A stretch of 64,000 nt of DNA from the NCBI GenBank assembly GCA_020881835.1, contig CP052876.1, forward strand, positions 620,001-684,000, written 5' to 3'. Origin of the DNA: Kineosporiaceae bacterium SCSIO 59966 (lineage in GTDB: Bacteria > Actinomycetota > Actinomycetes > Actinomycetales > SCSIO-59966). Shown one piece after another: positions 31,068 through 40,136 of the stretch. The notes below the pieces were generated by a model. That model saw nothing but the letters and a program-made list of their open reading frames with translations, was not told the origin of the DNA and did not search any database. Each line of letters starts with the position of its first letter. Position 1 is the stretch's first letter. Position numbers and translations under genes: made by a program.

Positions 31068-32270
31068 TCAGCGGGCTGGGGGCTGGGCCTCGGCGATCTC
31101 GCGCACGGTCTGCTCGTCCCCGGCGAGCAGGGCGCTGAACAGACGGTCCGCCTGCTCGGTGTCCCAGTCGACGACGGACCCGGCGCCCTCGCGGCGGCTC
31201 AGCCCGCCGACCGGCACGGTGAGGCTCAGCGCGTCGCCGCCGGTGGTCTGCAGCAGCCCCATCCCGAACTGCGCGAGGTCGATCGGCCCGGTGCCGTCGT
31301 CGACGGCGAGCGCGGACCCGGCCGAGCGGGCCAGCGGGAACGCCTCGAGCGGGTTGAGCAGCGTCGCCGGGGACGCGGCCTGCGCGGCGATGGCGGCGAT
31401 GAGCTCACGCTGCCGCTGCACCCGCCCGAGGTCGCCGTCCGGGCCCTGCCGGGTGCGGGCGTAGCCGAGGGCGGTCTGGCCGTCCATCGTCTGGCAGCCG
31501 GCCTCGATGTCGAGGTGCCCGGCCAGCGGGTCCTGGATCGGCTCCTGCGGGCACAGCTCGACCCCGCCGACGGCATCGACGATGTCGGGGAACGAGGCGA
31601 GGTCGGTCTCCACGTAGCTGTCGACGGCGATCCCGGTCGCGCCCTCGATGGTCTGCGCGAGCAGCGCCGGCCCGCCGAACGCGTACGCGGCGTTGATCTT
31701 GTTGGAGCCGTGGCCGGGGATGGGCACGTAGGAGTCCCGCGGCACGCTGACGAGCACGGACGGCCCGGTCAGCCCCATCCGGTGCAGCAGCAGGATGGTG
31801 TCGGTGCGCGCGCCGCCCCCGCCGCCGATGTCGGTGCCCTCCCGGCTGTCCGACCCGACGAGCAGCGTGGTGTGCCCGGGCGTGGACGCGGCCAGCCCGA
31901 GCGGCCCGACCCGGTCGACCGCGGTGTACCCGACGAGCCCGAGCGCCACCGGGTAGCCGATCAGCAGGACGAGCAGGACGACGAGGAACGTGCCGAACCC
32001 GCCGCGTCGCCGCCGCGGTGGCGACGGTGGTGGTGGCGGTGGGGGCGCGGTCTCGGCCTCGTCCCACCAGGTCTCCTCGCGGGGCGTGACGGGCGCCGGA
32101 CGTCGCGGGGCCGGCTCCTCGGGACGTCCCCCGGCCGCCTGGTCACCACGTCCCGCAGCCGCCTGGTCGCCTCGACCGCCGCGTGCACCCGGCCGCGCAG
32201 CAGGCGCCCGGCGCAGCCTGGGCCTGGCGCGGTACTCGTGGGCCTCACCCCACCGCGGCTCCTCGGACAC
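31068..32270 (-). CDS. LytR-CpsA-Psr (LCP) family cell-wall ligase
   Basis: A 400-residue type II membrane protein. A long cytoplasmic N-terminus rich in Arg, Ala and Pro (including a PPPPPPP run) precedes one helix (FLVVLLVLLIGYPVALGLVGYTAV). The extracellular LCP domain follows: TTLLVGSDSREG, GARTDTILLLHR, VSVPRDSYVPIPGHGSNKINAAYAFGG and ALGYARTRQGPDGDLGRVQRQRELI. The Asp and Arg residues that bind pyrophosphate and Mg2+ are kept. LCP enzymes transfer lipid-linked glycopolymers to peptidoglycan, which suits the nearby S-layer and ManNAc genes. The GTG at 32270 is the start. Confidence 0.92.
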   Translation of the reverse strand: MSEEPRWGEAHEYRARPRLRRAPAARPGARGGRGDQAAAGRGDQAAGGRPEEPAPRRPAPVTPREETWWDEAETAPPPPPPPSPPRRRRGGFGTFLVVLLVLLIGYPVALGLVGYTAVDRVGPLGLAASTPGHTTLLVGSDSREGTDIGGGGGARTDTILLLHRMGLTGPSVLVSVPRDSYVPIPGHGSNKINAAYAFGGPALLAQTIEGATGIAVDSYVETDLASFPDIVDAVGGVELCPQEPIQDPLAGHLDIEAGCQTMDGQTALGYARTRQGPDGDLGRVQRQRELIAAIAAQAASPATLLNPLEAFPLARSAGSALAVDDGTGPIDLAQFGMGLLQTTGGDALSLTVPVGGLSRREGAGSVVDWDTEQADRLFSALLAGDEQTVREIAEAQPPAR

Positions 32271-32364
32271 GGTGGCCCACGGTATGCCCTGGCCGCCGCC
32301 TCACCGGCCCAGCACCCACGGACACGCCGCGCACAGCCACGCCGCGCACAGCCACGCCGCAGCC

Positions 32365-32784
32365 TCACCCCAGCCCGAGCCGCGGCCCCTCGATCGCCGG
32401 GCAGGTGTCCATGACGACGTCCAGCCCCGCAGCAGCGGCCCGCGCCGCGGCGTCCTCGTCCACCACCCCGAGCTGCAGCCACACCGCTGTCGCCCCCACC
32501 GCGATGGCGTCGTCCACGACGGCCCCCGCGAGGTCGCTGCGGACGAACACGTCGACGACGTCGATCGCGCCCGGCACGTCCCGCAGCGACGCGTACCCGG
32601 TGGCGCCGAGCACCTCCTCGGCCTTGGGGTGCACCGGCACGATCTCCTTGTCGAGGGCGTCGCGCAGGTAGCCGGCGATCGAGTAAGCGGTGCGGCGGCG
32701 GTTGGAGGACAGCCCGACGACGGCCCACCGGCGGGTGTCGGTGAGCAGCCGGCGGACGACGTCCGGGTCGTTGACGTGAGCCAT
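32365..32784 (-). CDS. CoA-binding domain protein (YccU type)
   Basis: A 139-residue Rossmann-like protein: WAVVGLSSNRRRTAYSIAGYLRD (nucleotide-binding start), KEIVPVHPKAEEVLGATGYASLRDVPGAIDVVDVFVRSD and AVWLQLGVVDEDAAARAAAAGLDVVMDTCPAIE, matching the CoA_binding_2 family. The function is unknown, possibly CoA or nucleotide sensing. The ATG at 32784 is preferred. Between it and the LCP start, about 32315-32360 carries three GCCGCGCACAGCCA-type repeats in the intergenic region. Confidence 0.88.
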   Translation of the reverse strand: MAHVNDPDVVRRLLTDTRRWAVVGLSSNRRRTAYSIAGYLRDALDKEIVPVHPKAEEVLGATGYASLRDVPGAIDVVDVFVRSDLAGAVVDDAIAVGATAVWLQLGVVDEDAAARAAAAGLDVVMDTCPAIEGPRLGLG

Positions 32785-32819
32785 GCGACCCACTTCAGCA
32801 CGGGGTAGCGTCAGGCGCC

Positions 32820-33107
32820 ATGCAGAACGAAGAGGCCCAGAAGCTGCTCGCGCAGGCGCTGCGCACCGCCGGCGGCCGGGACGAGGAGTTCCCCGCCTTC
32901 TGGAAGAAGCTGGACGCCGAGGCCAAGGAGTTTCTCGCCGACACTCTGGCGAAGTCCCTCGTCGCCATGGTCGGCCAGCGGGCCGTCAAGCGGGGCGGCA
33001 ACCCGGCGGCCGCCCTCGAGGAGTTCACCCGCGTCGTCGCTAACGGCGGCATGCGCGTGCCCCGCGCCGGCAAGCACGCCGCCCCCGACACCGCGACGGA
33101 GGGCTGA
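32820..33107 (+). CDS. Small hypothetical protein, 95 aa
   Basis: A helical, charged soluble protein (QNEEAQKLLAQALRTAGGRDEEFPAFWKKLDAEAKEFLADTLAKSLVAMVGQRAVKRGG). No family is recognised. The ATG start stands 35 bp from the divergent CoA-binding gene. The stop is 3 bp before the GTG of the LLM oxidoreductase, so the two are probably co-transcribed. Confidence 0.65.
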   Translation: MQNEEAQKLLAQALRTAGGRDEEFPAFWKKLDAEAKEFLADTLAKSLVAMVGQRAVKRGGNPAAALEEFTRVVANGGMRVPRAGKHAAPDTATEG

Positions 33108-33110
33108 GCC

Positions 33111-34100
33111 GTGCGGTTCGGTCTGTTCATCCCCCAGGGCTGGCGGCTCGACCTCACGAACGTCCCGGACGCCGAGCAGTGGCCGCGGATGCGTGACCTC
33201 GCCCGCCGGGCCGAGGCCGGGCCGTGGGAGTCGATCTGGGTCTACGACCACTTCCACACCGTCCCGGAGCCGACCGACGAGGCCACCCACGAGGCGTGGA
33301 GCCTGATGGCGGCGTTCGCGGCGTCGACGGAGCGGGTCCGGCTCGGGCAGATGTGCACGTCGATGGGCTACCGCAACCCCGCCTACCTGGCCAAGGTCGC
33401 CGCGACCGTCGACCACGTCAGCGGTGGCCGCCTGGAGATGGGCATCGGCGCCGGTTGGTACGAGCACGAGTGGCGCGCCTACGGCTACGGGTTCCCCGGC
33501 GCGGGGGACCGGCTGCGCGCCCTGGACGAGGGCGTCCAGATCTTCCTGCAGATGTGGCGGGACGGCCGGGCCACCCTGCACGGCGAGCGGTTCGACGTGG
33601 ACGGCGCGATCGGCCGGCCGCTGCCGCTGCAGGACGGCGGCCCGTCGCTGTGGATCGCCGGCGGCGGGGAGCGCAAGACCCTGCGCACCGCGGCCAAGTA
33701 CGCCGACTACACGAACTTCGACGGCACGCTCGAGGGGTTCACCCACAAGTCGCAGGTGCTCGCCGAGCACTGCCGGGCCGTCGGGCGGGACTTCGAGGCG
33801 ATCACCCGGTCGGCCAACTACAACGTCGTCATCGGTCGGGACGACGCGGAGGTGACCGAGCGCCTGGACGCCATCCGCGAGCGCTACCGCCCCTACCTCA
33901 CGGAGGACAGGCTCGAGCGGGCCGTCGACTCCTTCCGCACCGGGCCGCTGGTGGGCACCCCCGAGCAGATCTGTGAGCGCCTGACCGCCCTGCAGGACGC
34001 CGGCATGACGTACGCGATCACCTACTTCGTCGAGGCGGCCGACGACACCAGCGGCATCGAGCTGTTCGAGCGCGAGGTCGTGCCGCAGTTCTGCTCCTGA
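33111..34100 (+). CDS. LLM-class F420-dependent oxidoreductase
   Basis: A 329-residue TIM-barrel enzyme of the luciferase-like monooxygenase family. It shows MRFGLFIPQGWRLDL, ESIWVYDHFHTVPEPTDE, RVRLGQMCTSMGYRNPAYLAKVAATVDHVSGGRLEMGIGAGWYEHEWRAYGYGFP (the core family motif) and PLWIAGGG-like PSLWIAGGGERKTLRTAAKYADYTNF. These enzymes use F420 or FMN for hydride transfer. The substrate is not predictable. It is translationally close to the small upstream gene. Confidence 0.9.
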   Translation: MRFGLFIPQGWRLDLTNVPDAEQWPRMRDLARRAEAGPWESIWVYDHFHTVPEPTDEATHEAWSLMAAFAASTERVRLGQMCTSMGYRNPAYLAKVAATVDHVSGGRLEMGIGAGWYEHEWRAYGYGFPGAGDRLRALDEGVQIFLQMWRDGRATLHGERFDVDGAIGRPLPLQDGGPSLWIAGGGERKTLRTAAKYADYTNFDGTLEGFTHKSQVLAEHCRAVGRDFEAITRSANYNVVIGRDDAEVTERLDAIRERYRPYLTEDRLERAVDSFRTGPLVGTPEQICERLTALQDAGMTYAITYFVEAADDTSGIELFEREVVPQFCS

Positions 34101-34168
34101 CGGAGGCCCCGGTTTCTCCAATCTGACCTGGGTCTTTGGTCACGACTTGGTCCCAACGTGCGTCACTG

Positions 34169-34197
34169 TTGCTCGTGACTACCCGTGTCGCTAGAGT
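34169..34197 (+). promoter_or_regulatory. Sigma-70-type promoter of the S-layer gene
   Basis: TTGCTC (34169-34174) and TAGAGT (34192-34197) are separated by 17 bp. This puts the transcription start near 34204, some 200 bp before the ATG. It is the best match in the 306-bp gap. Confidence 0.5.
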
Positions 34198-34203
34198 CAC
34201 GGG

Positions 34204-34406
34204 CGTCCACTGGCTCCACGGACGTCATCTCCCCTGCGACGGGGGCGGAGCTCGCGACTCGGCAGCCTGCCGAGGTGGCCTGCTCAAGTCCGGCGCCGCG
34301 GTGACTGACGTACGAGGAGTCCTGGACCGAATCCCGCCCCACCTGGGTCGGGAGGGGGCCCCTGCGGGGGCGAACATCCACCGGTGGATGGCTAGGAGGC
34401 CATTTC
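34204..34406 (+). promoter_or_regulatory. Long structured 5' leader of the S-layer mRNA
   Basis: About 200 nt without a reading frame, containing GC-rich potential hairpins (for example GGGGGCCCC/GCGGGGGC near 34355-34373). It ends in a perfect AGGAGG (34395-34400) inside a short TGGC-GCCA stem directly before the ATG. Long stable leaders are a known trait of highly expressed S-layer genes. Confidence 0.45.
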
Positions 34407-36815
34407 ATGAGTTTCACCACGAGACAGGGTCGCGCTGCCAAGCGCTCCCTGGCCGTACTGGGGGCCACCGCCCTCACCGTGGGCGCCTTCGGCCCCGCGG
34501 CGTACGCGGACAACCATGTCCAGAGCATCGATCCCGCGTGCGCGGACTGGACCGAGCCCTACGGCTTCGACGACATCACGGGCGAGACGCAGGCCTACCA
34601 GGACGCGATCAACTGCCTCGCCTGGTACGACATCACCCGTGGCCGTAACGCCACGACCTACGCCCCGGACGATGACGTCAAGCGCTACGAGATGGCGCTG
34701 TTCATCTCCCGGACGATCGGCTACATCGAGCGCGCCTCGGACATCGACGTCGTCGACCCGGAAGAGGCCCCGGACGCCGGCTTCGAGGACACCGACGGCC
34801 TGACCGGTCCGCAGCAGGACGCGATTGACCAGCTCGTCGAGCTCGAGATCGTCGAGGGCAAGAACGCCGACGAGTTCGCCCCGTACGAGTCGATCACCCG
34901 CCGCGACATGGCCCGGTTCATCGACCGCATGGTCGACAACGTCGTGGACGGCTCCGAGGACGCTGACTTCTACGAGGCCGACTACACCGACCCGTTCGCT
35001 GACGTCCCGCCGACCCTGCCGGGCGCCGAGGACATCTACTCGCTGCGCGCCGAGGGCATCGTCCAGGGCGAGGCCAGCGGCCTGTACCTGCCGTACACCT
35101 CGGTGGACCGCAAGGACATGGCGTTCTACGTGATGCGGACCGTCGCGGACCTGGTGGAGAAGGAGTACATCGAGCCGCTCACCGAGGAGGCGCTGGCGCC
35201 CGCCGCTCTGAGCCTGACGCCGGAAGAGGCCGTCAACCCGGTCGGCACCGAGCACACTGTGACGGCGACGCTGGTGAACGCCGACGGTGGGCCTGTCGTC
35301 GACGGCAGCCTGGTCCGGTTCGAGGTGTACGGCAGCCCCGACGAGTTCGACGTTCCCGGCCAGAACGTGCGGCTGCTGCAGACGGGCGGGGTTGTGGAGT
35401 CCGAGGGCTCTGCGGCCACGTTCACCTACACCGACGACACCGACTTGGACGTCCCTGAGGACAGCGACGACTACATCGTCGCCTGCGTCGTTGCCGCTGC
35501 CGCGGAGAACTGCACCGAGGAGCAGACCACGTTCTTCGGGGACCGCACGGTCCTCGTGGTCGACCAGGTCACGGGCGAGCCGACGAACATCGACGCTGAG
35601 CCGAGCGACTGGGCCACCAAGGCCTGGGAGGTCCGTGAGGCTGCTTCGATGACGCTGGAACCGGCCGAGGCCACCAACGTCCTCAGCGACGAGCACACCG
35701 TCACCGCGACGGTCTACGACCAGTTCGACGAGCCGCTCGAGGGTGAGACGGTGACCTTCGAGGTCTACCGCGACTTCGTCGAGGACGAGGGCGTGGCTGA
35801 CACCGGTTTTGAGGAGGTGGACACCACTGGTGCCACTGTTGACGGCAACACCACGGCCGCCACGGATGGCGAGGTGGCCGGTGAGGCGACCTTCACCTAC
35901 ACGGGTCCGGACGCTGCCGACGCGCCGCTGGGGGCTGAGGACCTCATCGTCGCGTGCATCGACGGAGTGGATGCGGACGTCACTTGCGTTGAGTACACCG
36001 CTCCTACCGAGACGACGCCCGGCACCGTCACCCTTGACGACGACGAGATCAACGCCACGGCCACCAAGTCGTGGGTTGCTGCGGAGCTCGCAGTTGTCTC
36101 CCTGACGCCCGAGACCGCCGTCAACCCGGAGGGCACCGACCACACCGTGGTCGCCACCGTGGAGAACCAGTTCGGTGAAGCCACCGTGAACCAGCCGGTG
36201 ACCTTCCAGGTGTTCAGCGTCGACGCCAACGGTGACTACACCGAGAACACCGCGGCTGGTGACACCATCGACTCTGTGGTCGACGACGACACCACCGACG
36301 TCGACGAAACCGGTACGGCGACCTTCACCTACACCGGTGCGGCAGTGGACGAGGACAGCACTGACGTGATCGTCGCCTGCCTCGACACCTTTGTCCCTGA
36401 CACGACCGACCCCACCGTCGGGGGCCCCGGTTTCCTGGGCTGTGCGGACGTCGACCCGAACGGGAACCTGGTCCTTGACGAGGCTGACGACACCGTCACC
36501 GCCGAGAAGACCTGGGTCGCGCTCAACGAGGCGCCGGCTGACGGCACCTACACCGGTGACGTTGTTGGTACCGCCGTCACTGACGGTGCGGGTGGCAGCT
36601 TCAACCTGTTCACCACGGACGAGCAGTACGTCGAGATCACCTACGTGGCCGACGACCTGTTCCGTATCGCAGGTGAGCCGGTTACCGAGGCCGACTTCGA
36701 GGAGGCGCTCAGCGAAGGCGACGCCGTGTCGGTCGTGCTGAACACCAGCCCGGACGCGGGTGCCCAGAGCGTCCTCAACCTGGTCGAGGACCGGGACGCA
36801 GTTCCGGCTGTGTAG
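34407..36815 (+). CDS. SLH-domain surface-layer protein with three Ig-like repeats
   Basis: An 802-residue, very acidic secreted protein. The signal peptide (RSLAVLGATALTVGAFGPAAYA) is followed by three SLH domains (about residues 45-255; FDDITGETQAYQDAINCLAWYDITRGRNATTYAPDDDVKRYEMALFI is the first), which normally bind the sheath to a wall glycopolymer. Three related invasin/Ig-like domains follow. Each begins like SLTPEEAVNPVGTEHTVTATL and ends with ATFTYT...DVIVAC, and each has a paired cysteine pattern. A final domain of about 100 residues closes the protein. AGGAGG precedes the ATG. A 200-nt leader and strong terminator suggest high expression, so this is probably the S-layer subunit. 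Confidence 0.88.
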   Translation: MSFTTRQGRAAKRSLAVLGATALTVGAFGPAAYADNHVQSIDPACADWTEPYGFDDITGETQAYQDAINCLAWYDITRGRNATTYAPDDDVKRYEMALFISRTIGYIERASDIDVVDPEEAPDAGFEDTDGLTGPQQDAIDQLVELEIVEGKNADEFAPYESITRRDMARFIDRMVDNVVDGSEDADFYEADYTDPFADVPPTLPGAEDIYSLRAEGIVQGEASGLYLPYTSVDRKDMAFYVMRTVADLVEKEYIEPLTEEALAPAALSLTPEEAVNPVGTEHTVTATLVNADGGPVVDGSLVRFEVYGSPDEFDVPGQNVRLLQTGGVVESEGSAATFTYTDDTDLDVPEDSDDYIVACVVAAAAENCTEEQTTFFGDRTVLVVDQVTGEPTNIDAEPSDWATKAWEVREAASMTLEPAEATNVLSDEHTVTATVYDQFDEPLEGETVTFEVYRDFVEDEGVADTGFEEVDTTGATVDGNTTAATDGEVAGEATFTYTGPDAADAPLGAEDLIVACIDGVDADVTCVEYTAPTETTPGTVTLDDDEINATATKSWVAAELAVVSLTPETAVNPEGTDHTVVATVENQFGEATVNQPVTFQVFSVDANGDYTENTAAGDTIDSVVDDDTTDVDETGTATFTYTGAAVDEDSTDVIVACLDTFVPDTTDPTVGGPGFLGCADVDPNGNLVLDEADDTVTAEKTWVALNEAPADGTYTGDVVGTAVTDGAGGSFNLFTTDEQYVEITYVADDLFRIAGEPVTEADFEEALSEGDAVSVVLNTSPDAGAQSVLNLVEDRDAVPAV

Positions 36816-36850
36816 CACCTCATGCCCCTTGCACCCTGAGGGTCTGTGAT

Positions 36851-36890
36851 CGGAAGCCCCGGTCCCCAGTCATGGGGGCCGGGGCTTCCG
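36851..36890 (+). terminator. Strong hairpin terminator after the S-layer gene
   Basis: The arms 36851-36866 and 36875-36890 pair over 17 positions with one G-T wobble (CGGAAGCCCCGG / CCGGGGCTTCCG plus CCCC/GGGG) around a short loop. It lies about 35 bp past the stop codon and lacks a T run. Confidence 0.75.
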
Positions 36891-36976
36891 GCGTCCGCGG
36901 CGGCGCGTGGCGGTGCCCGGCGACTTGCCGCCCGTTCCTTCTCAACTTTGCGCACCTTCCTGTCGAGACTCCGATC

Positions 36977-38755
36977 GTGCGACGTCTCCTCTGGGCCCCG
37001 CTCCTCGCCGTCCTCGTTGGCGCGGCAGGTGCTGTTCCCGCGAGCGCCCAGGAGGCGCCGGCGTCCTACCTCGTCGAACTGGCTCCGGGCGTCGACCCGG
37101 AGGAGTTCCACCAGGAGCTCGCCTCCTCGGCCCACCCGCGCCCCCTCACCGATTCCCTCCCAGGCCTCGTGGCGTCGTTGCGTCCCGGCGAGGCCCGGCG
37201 GCTGGCGCGTCATCCAGACGTCCAGCGCGTCGAGCTCGACCGCGAGGTTCACGTCGCCGCCGAGACCCCATGGGGCGTCGACCGGATCGACCAACGGACC
37301 CTGCCCCTCGACGGGCTCGCGTCCCGGCCCGCGGGCGGGGACGGCGTCCGGGTCTACGTCGTCGACACCGGGGTGCGCGCTGACCACGTCGCCCTGACCG
37401 GCCGCGTCCAGCCCGGCGTCCAGATCCTCGACGGCGTCCAGAGCCCGGACGGCGGCGCGGACTGCAACGGGCACGGCACCCACGTCGCCGGGATCCTCGG
37501 GGGCGCCGACGTCGGCGTCGCCCCCGAGGTCGACGTCGTCCCCGTCCGGGTGATGGACTGCGCCGGGTCCGGCAACCAGTCCGACGTCATCGCCGGCCTG
37601 GACTGGGTGCTGCAGACCCACCCGCGCGGCACGCCCGGCGTCGTCAACATCTCCCTGGCCGGACCGCCGTCCGAGATCCTCGACTCCGCGATCCGGGCCG
37701 TGCACGACGCCGGGCTCGCCGTCGTCGTCGCGGCCGGCAACGACAGCGCCGACGCGTGCGCCACCTCCCCGGCGCGCGAGCCGTCCGCCGTCACCGTCGG
37801 TGCCACCGACGCCGCGGACGCCCGGGCCTCGTTCAGCAACTACGGCTCCTGCCTGGACCTGTTCGCCCCCGGGGTGCGGATCCTCTCCGCCTCCCGCGAG
37901 TCGCCGGCCGCGTGGGCCGAGTCCTCCGGCACGTCCATGGCTGCCCCGCACGTCACCGGCATCCTCGCCCAGTACCTCGAGGTCGACCCGGCCCTGCGCC
38001 CGGCGGACGCCGCGGCCCGCCTCGTCGGCACCGCCACCACCGGCGTCGTCCGGGGCGCCGGGACGGGGTCACCGGTTCTGCTCGCCTGGAAGGGACCTGC
38101 TGCTGCGCCGGTCGAGGACGCCGGGGGTACGCCGCCACCCTCGGAGCCCGACCCGGACGCCGCGCCGGTCCCGGAGGTTCAACCGGCACCCGAGCCCGAG
38201 CCTGTGCCTGAGCCGGAGCCCGAGCCGGTGCTGCCGGTGTTCACCGACGTCCCGACGGACGCGTACTACGCCGGAGCCGTCGATTGGGCGGTGCTCCACG
38301 ACGTCACCTCCGGCACCACGGCGACGAGGTTCTCCCCGAAGAAGACGGTCACCCGCGGCGAGGCCGTCACGTTCCTGTGGCGCTCGCAGGGCCGCCCGGC
38401 CCCCACCGGGACCAGCGGCTTCACCGACGTCCCGCAGGGCGCCTACTACGCCGACGCGGTGAGCTGGGCCGTCGAGCGTGGCATCACCTCCGGCGTCAAA
38501 CCCGGCCGGTTCGCCCCCGGCGACCCGGTCACCCGCGACCAGGCCGTCACCCTGCTGTGGCGGCTTGTGGGGGAGCCGGCCGCCGCCCCGGAGCGCTTCG
38601 ACGACGTCGCCGCCGGCAGCTACGCCGCACCGGCGATCGGCTGGGCCGAAGAGGCCGGGGTGACCCAGGGGACCAGCCCGACGACGTTCTCCCCGGCGAC
38701 ACCGGTGAACCGCGCCGACATGGTCGTGCTCCTGCACCGTCTGCTCGAGTCATGA
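36977..38755 (+). CDS. Cell-wall subtilase with C-terminal SLH domains
   Basis: A 592-residue exported serine protease. The signal peptide (LLWAPLLAVLVGAAGAVPASA) precedes an I9-type propeptide (SYLVELAPGVDPEEFHQEL). The S8 domain has catalytic Asp130 (VVDTGV), His166 (GHGTHVAG), oxyanion Asn255 and Ser320 (GTSMAAPHV). A Pro/Glu-rich spacer leads to three SLH domains (VFTDVPTDAYYAGAVDWAV; GFTDVPQGAYYADAVSWAV; FDDVAAGSYAAPAIGWA). It would be anchored at the surface by the same polymer as the S-layer protein and could process or turn it over. The GTG at 36977 is chosen as the start nearest the signal peptide. Confidence 0.9.
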   Translation: MRRLLWAPLLAVLVGAAGAVPASAQEAPASYLVELAPGVDPEEFHQELASSAHPRPLTDSLPGLVASLRPGEARRLARHPDVQRVELDREVHVAAETPWGVDRIDQRTLPLDGLASRPAGGDGVRVYVVDTGVRADHVALTGRVQPGVQILDGVQSPDGGADCNGHGTHVAGILGGADVGVAPEVDVVPVRVMDCAGSGNQSDVIAGLDWVLQTHPRGTPGVVNISLAGPPSEILDSAIRAVHDAGLAVVVAAGNDSADACATSPAREPSAVTVGATDAADARASFSNYGSCLDLFAPGVRILSASRESPAAWAESSGTSMAAPHVTGILAQYLEVDPALRPADAAARLVGTATTGVVRGAGTGSPVLLAWKGPAAAPVEDAGGTPPPSEPDPDAAPVPEVQPAPEPEPVPEPEPEPVLPVFTDVPTDAYYAGAVDWAVLHDVTSGTTATRFSPKKTVTRGEAVTFLWRSQGRPAPTGTSGFTDVPQGAYYADAVSWAVERGITSGVKPGRFAPGDPVTRDQAVTLLWRLVGEPAAAPERFDDVAAGSYAAPAIGWAEEAGVTQGTSPTTFSPATPVNRADMVVLLHRLLES

Positions 38756-38777
38756 CCGGCCGCTAGGGTCGCCTCCC

Positions 38778-40088
38778 GTGGTGGAGGAACGTGGGCGTCT
38801 CGTCGTCGTCGGGCTCGGCTACATCGGCCTGCCCACCGCCGCCGCGTTCGCCACCCAGGGCCTCGACGTCGTCGGCGTCGACGTCAACCCGGCCACCGTC
38901 GAGGCGGTCAACCGCGGCGAGGTGCCGTTCGTCGAACCCGACCTCGGCGTCGCCGTCAGCGGCGCCGTCCGGCTCGGGCGGCTCTCGGCGAGCACCGACG
39001 TCCCCGCGGCGGACACCTACATCCTCGCCGTCCCCACTCCGCTGCAGGCCGACCGGACGGCGGACCTGTCCGCCGTCCGCGCCGCCACCGACGCGCTCGC
39101 CCCCCGGCTGCGCGGCGGGGAGCTCGTCATCCTGGAGTCCACCTCCCCGCCCGGCACCACCGAGCAGATCGGGCACTGGCTCGCCGAGGCCCGCCCCGAC
39201 CTCGCCGTCGCCGGCGTCACCGCCGACCGGAGCGGGGACCCGGTGCTGCTGGCCCACTGCCCGGAGCGGGTGCTGCCCGGCCGGATCATGATCGAGATCG
39301 TGACGAACGACCGGGTCATCGGCGGCGTCACCCCGGAGGCCGCCGAGCGGGCCGCCGCCGTGTACCGGCTCATCGTCCAGGGGCGGCTCCTGCTCACCGA
39401 CGCCCGCACCGCCGAGTTGTCCAAGTTGGCCGAGAACGCCTACCGGGACGTCAACATCGCCTTCGCCAACGAGCTGGCCCGGGTGTGCGAGCGGCTCGGC
39501 GTCGACCCGTGGGAGATGATCGACCTGGCCAACCGGCACCCGCGGGTCAACATCCTGCGCCCCGGGCCCGGCGTCGGCGGGCACTGCATCGCCGTCGACC
39601 CGTGGTTCGTCGTCGCCGCCGCCCCCGAGGACGCCACCCTCATCCGCACCGCCCGGCAGATCAACGACGACCAGCCGGGGAGGGTCGCCGCGCACGTCGC
39701 GACCCTCGTGGCCCAGGCCGCCCGGGACGGCGCGGCCGGCCGGGGCGGCCGGCCGGTGCGGGTGGCCGCCCTCGGCCTGGCGTTCAAGGCCAACGTCGAC
39801 GACCTGCGGGAGAGCCCCGCCGTCGACGTCGTCGAACGGCTGCGCGGCCTCGTCGACGCGCCCATCGACGTCGTCGAGCCGCACGTGGCGGCGCTGCCCG
39901 CCGAACTCGCCGGCCTCGACGGGGTCGAGCTCGTCGACCTGCCCACCGCCCTGGGCCGGGCGGACGTCGTCGTCCTGCTCGTCGACCACGACGAGTTCCG
40001 CGAGGTCCCCGCCGAGGCGCTTGGTCGTGCGCTGGTGCACGACACCCGCGGGCTGTGGCGCAGCACCCGGGTGACGACCGACACCTGA
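38778..40088 (+). CDS. wecC: UDP-N-acetyl-D-mannosamine dehydrogenase
   Basis: A 436-residue NAD-dependent sugar dehydrogenase that oxidises UDP-ManNAc to UDP-ManNAcA. It shows the Rossmann start LVVVGLGYIGLPTAAAFA, PTPLQADRTADLSAV, LLAHCPERVLPGRIMIEIVTNDRVIGG, ELSKLAENAYRDVNIAFANELA, the catalytic Cys in GPGVGGHCIAVDPWF and LGLAFKANVDDLRESPAVDVV. It lies between two SLH-protein genes, and the epimerase that supplies its substrate is encoded at 62352-63548. The product is probably a building block of the wall polymer that SLH domains recognise (inference). Confidence 0.93.
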   Translation: MVEERGRLVVVGLGYIGLPTAAAFATQGLDVVGVDVNPATVEAVNRGEVPFVEPDLGVAVSGAVRLGRLSASTDVPAADTYILAVPTPLQADRTADLSAVRAATDALAPRLRGGELVILESTSPPGTTEQIGHWLAEARPDLAVAGVTADRSGDPVLLAHCPERVLPGRIMIEIVTNDRVIGGVTPEAAERAAAVYRLIVQGRLLLTDARTAELSKLAENAYRDVNIAFANELARVCERLGVDPWEMIDLANRHPRVNILRPGPGVGGHCIAVDPWFVVAAAPEDATLIRTARQINDDQPGRVAAHVATLVAQAARDGAAGRGGRPVRVAALGLAFKANVDDLRESPAVDVVERLRGLVDAPIDVVEPHVAALPAELAGLDGVELVDLPTALGRADVVVLLVDHDEFREVPAEALGRALVHDTRGLWRSTRVTTDT

Positions 40089-40136
40089 GCGGGTTCGCGG
40101 CTTCAGGAACGGCGCGGTTCTGCCGACACAAGGACC

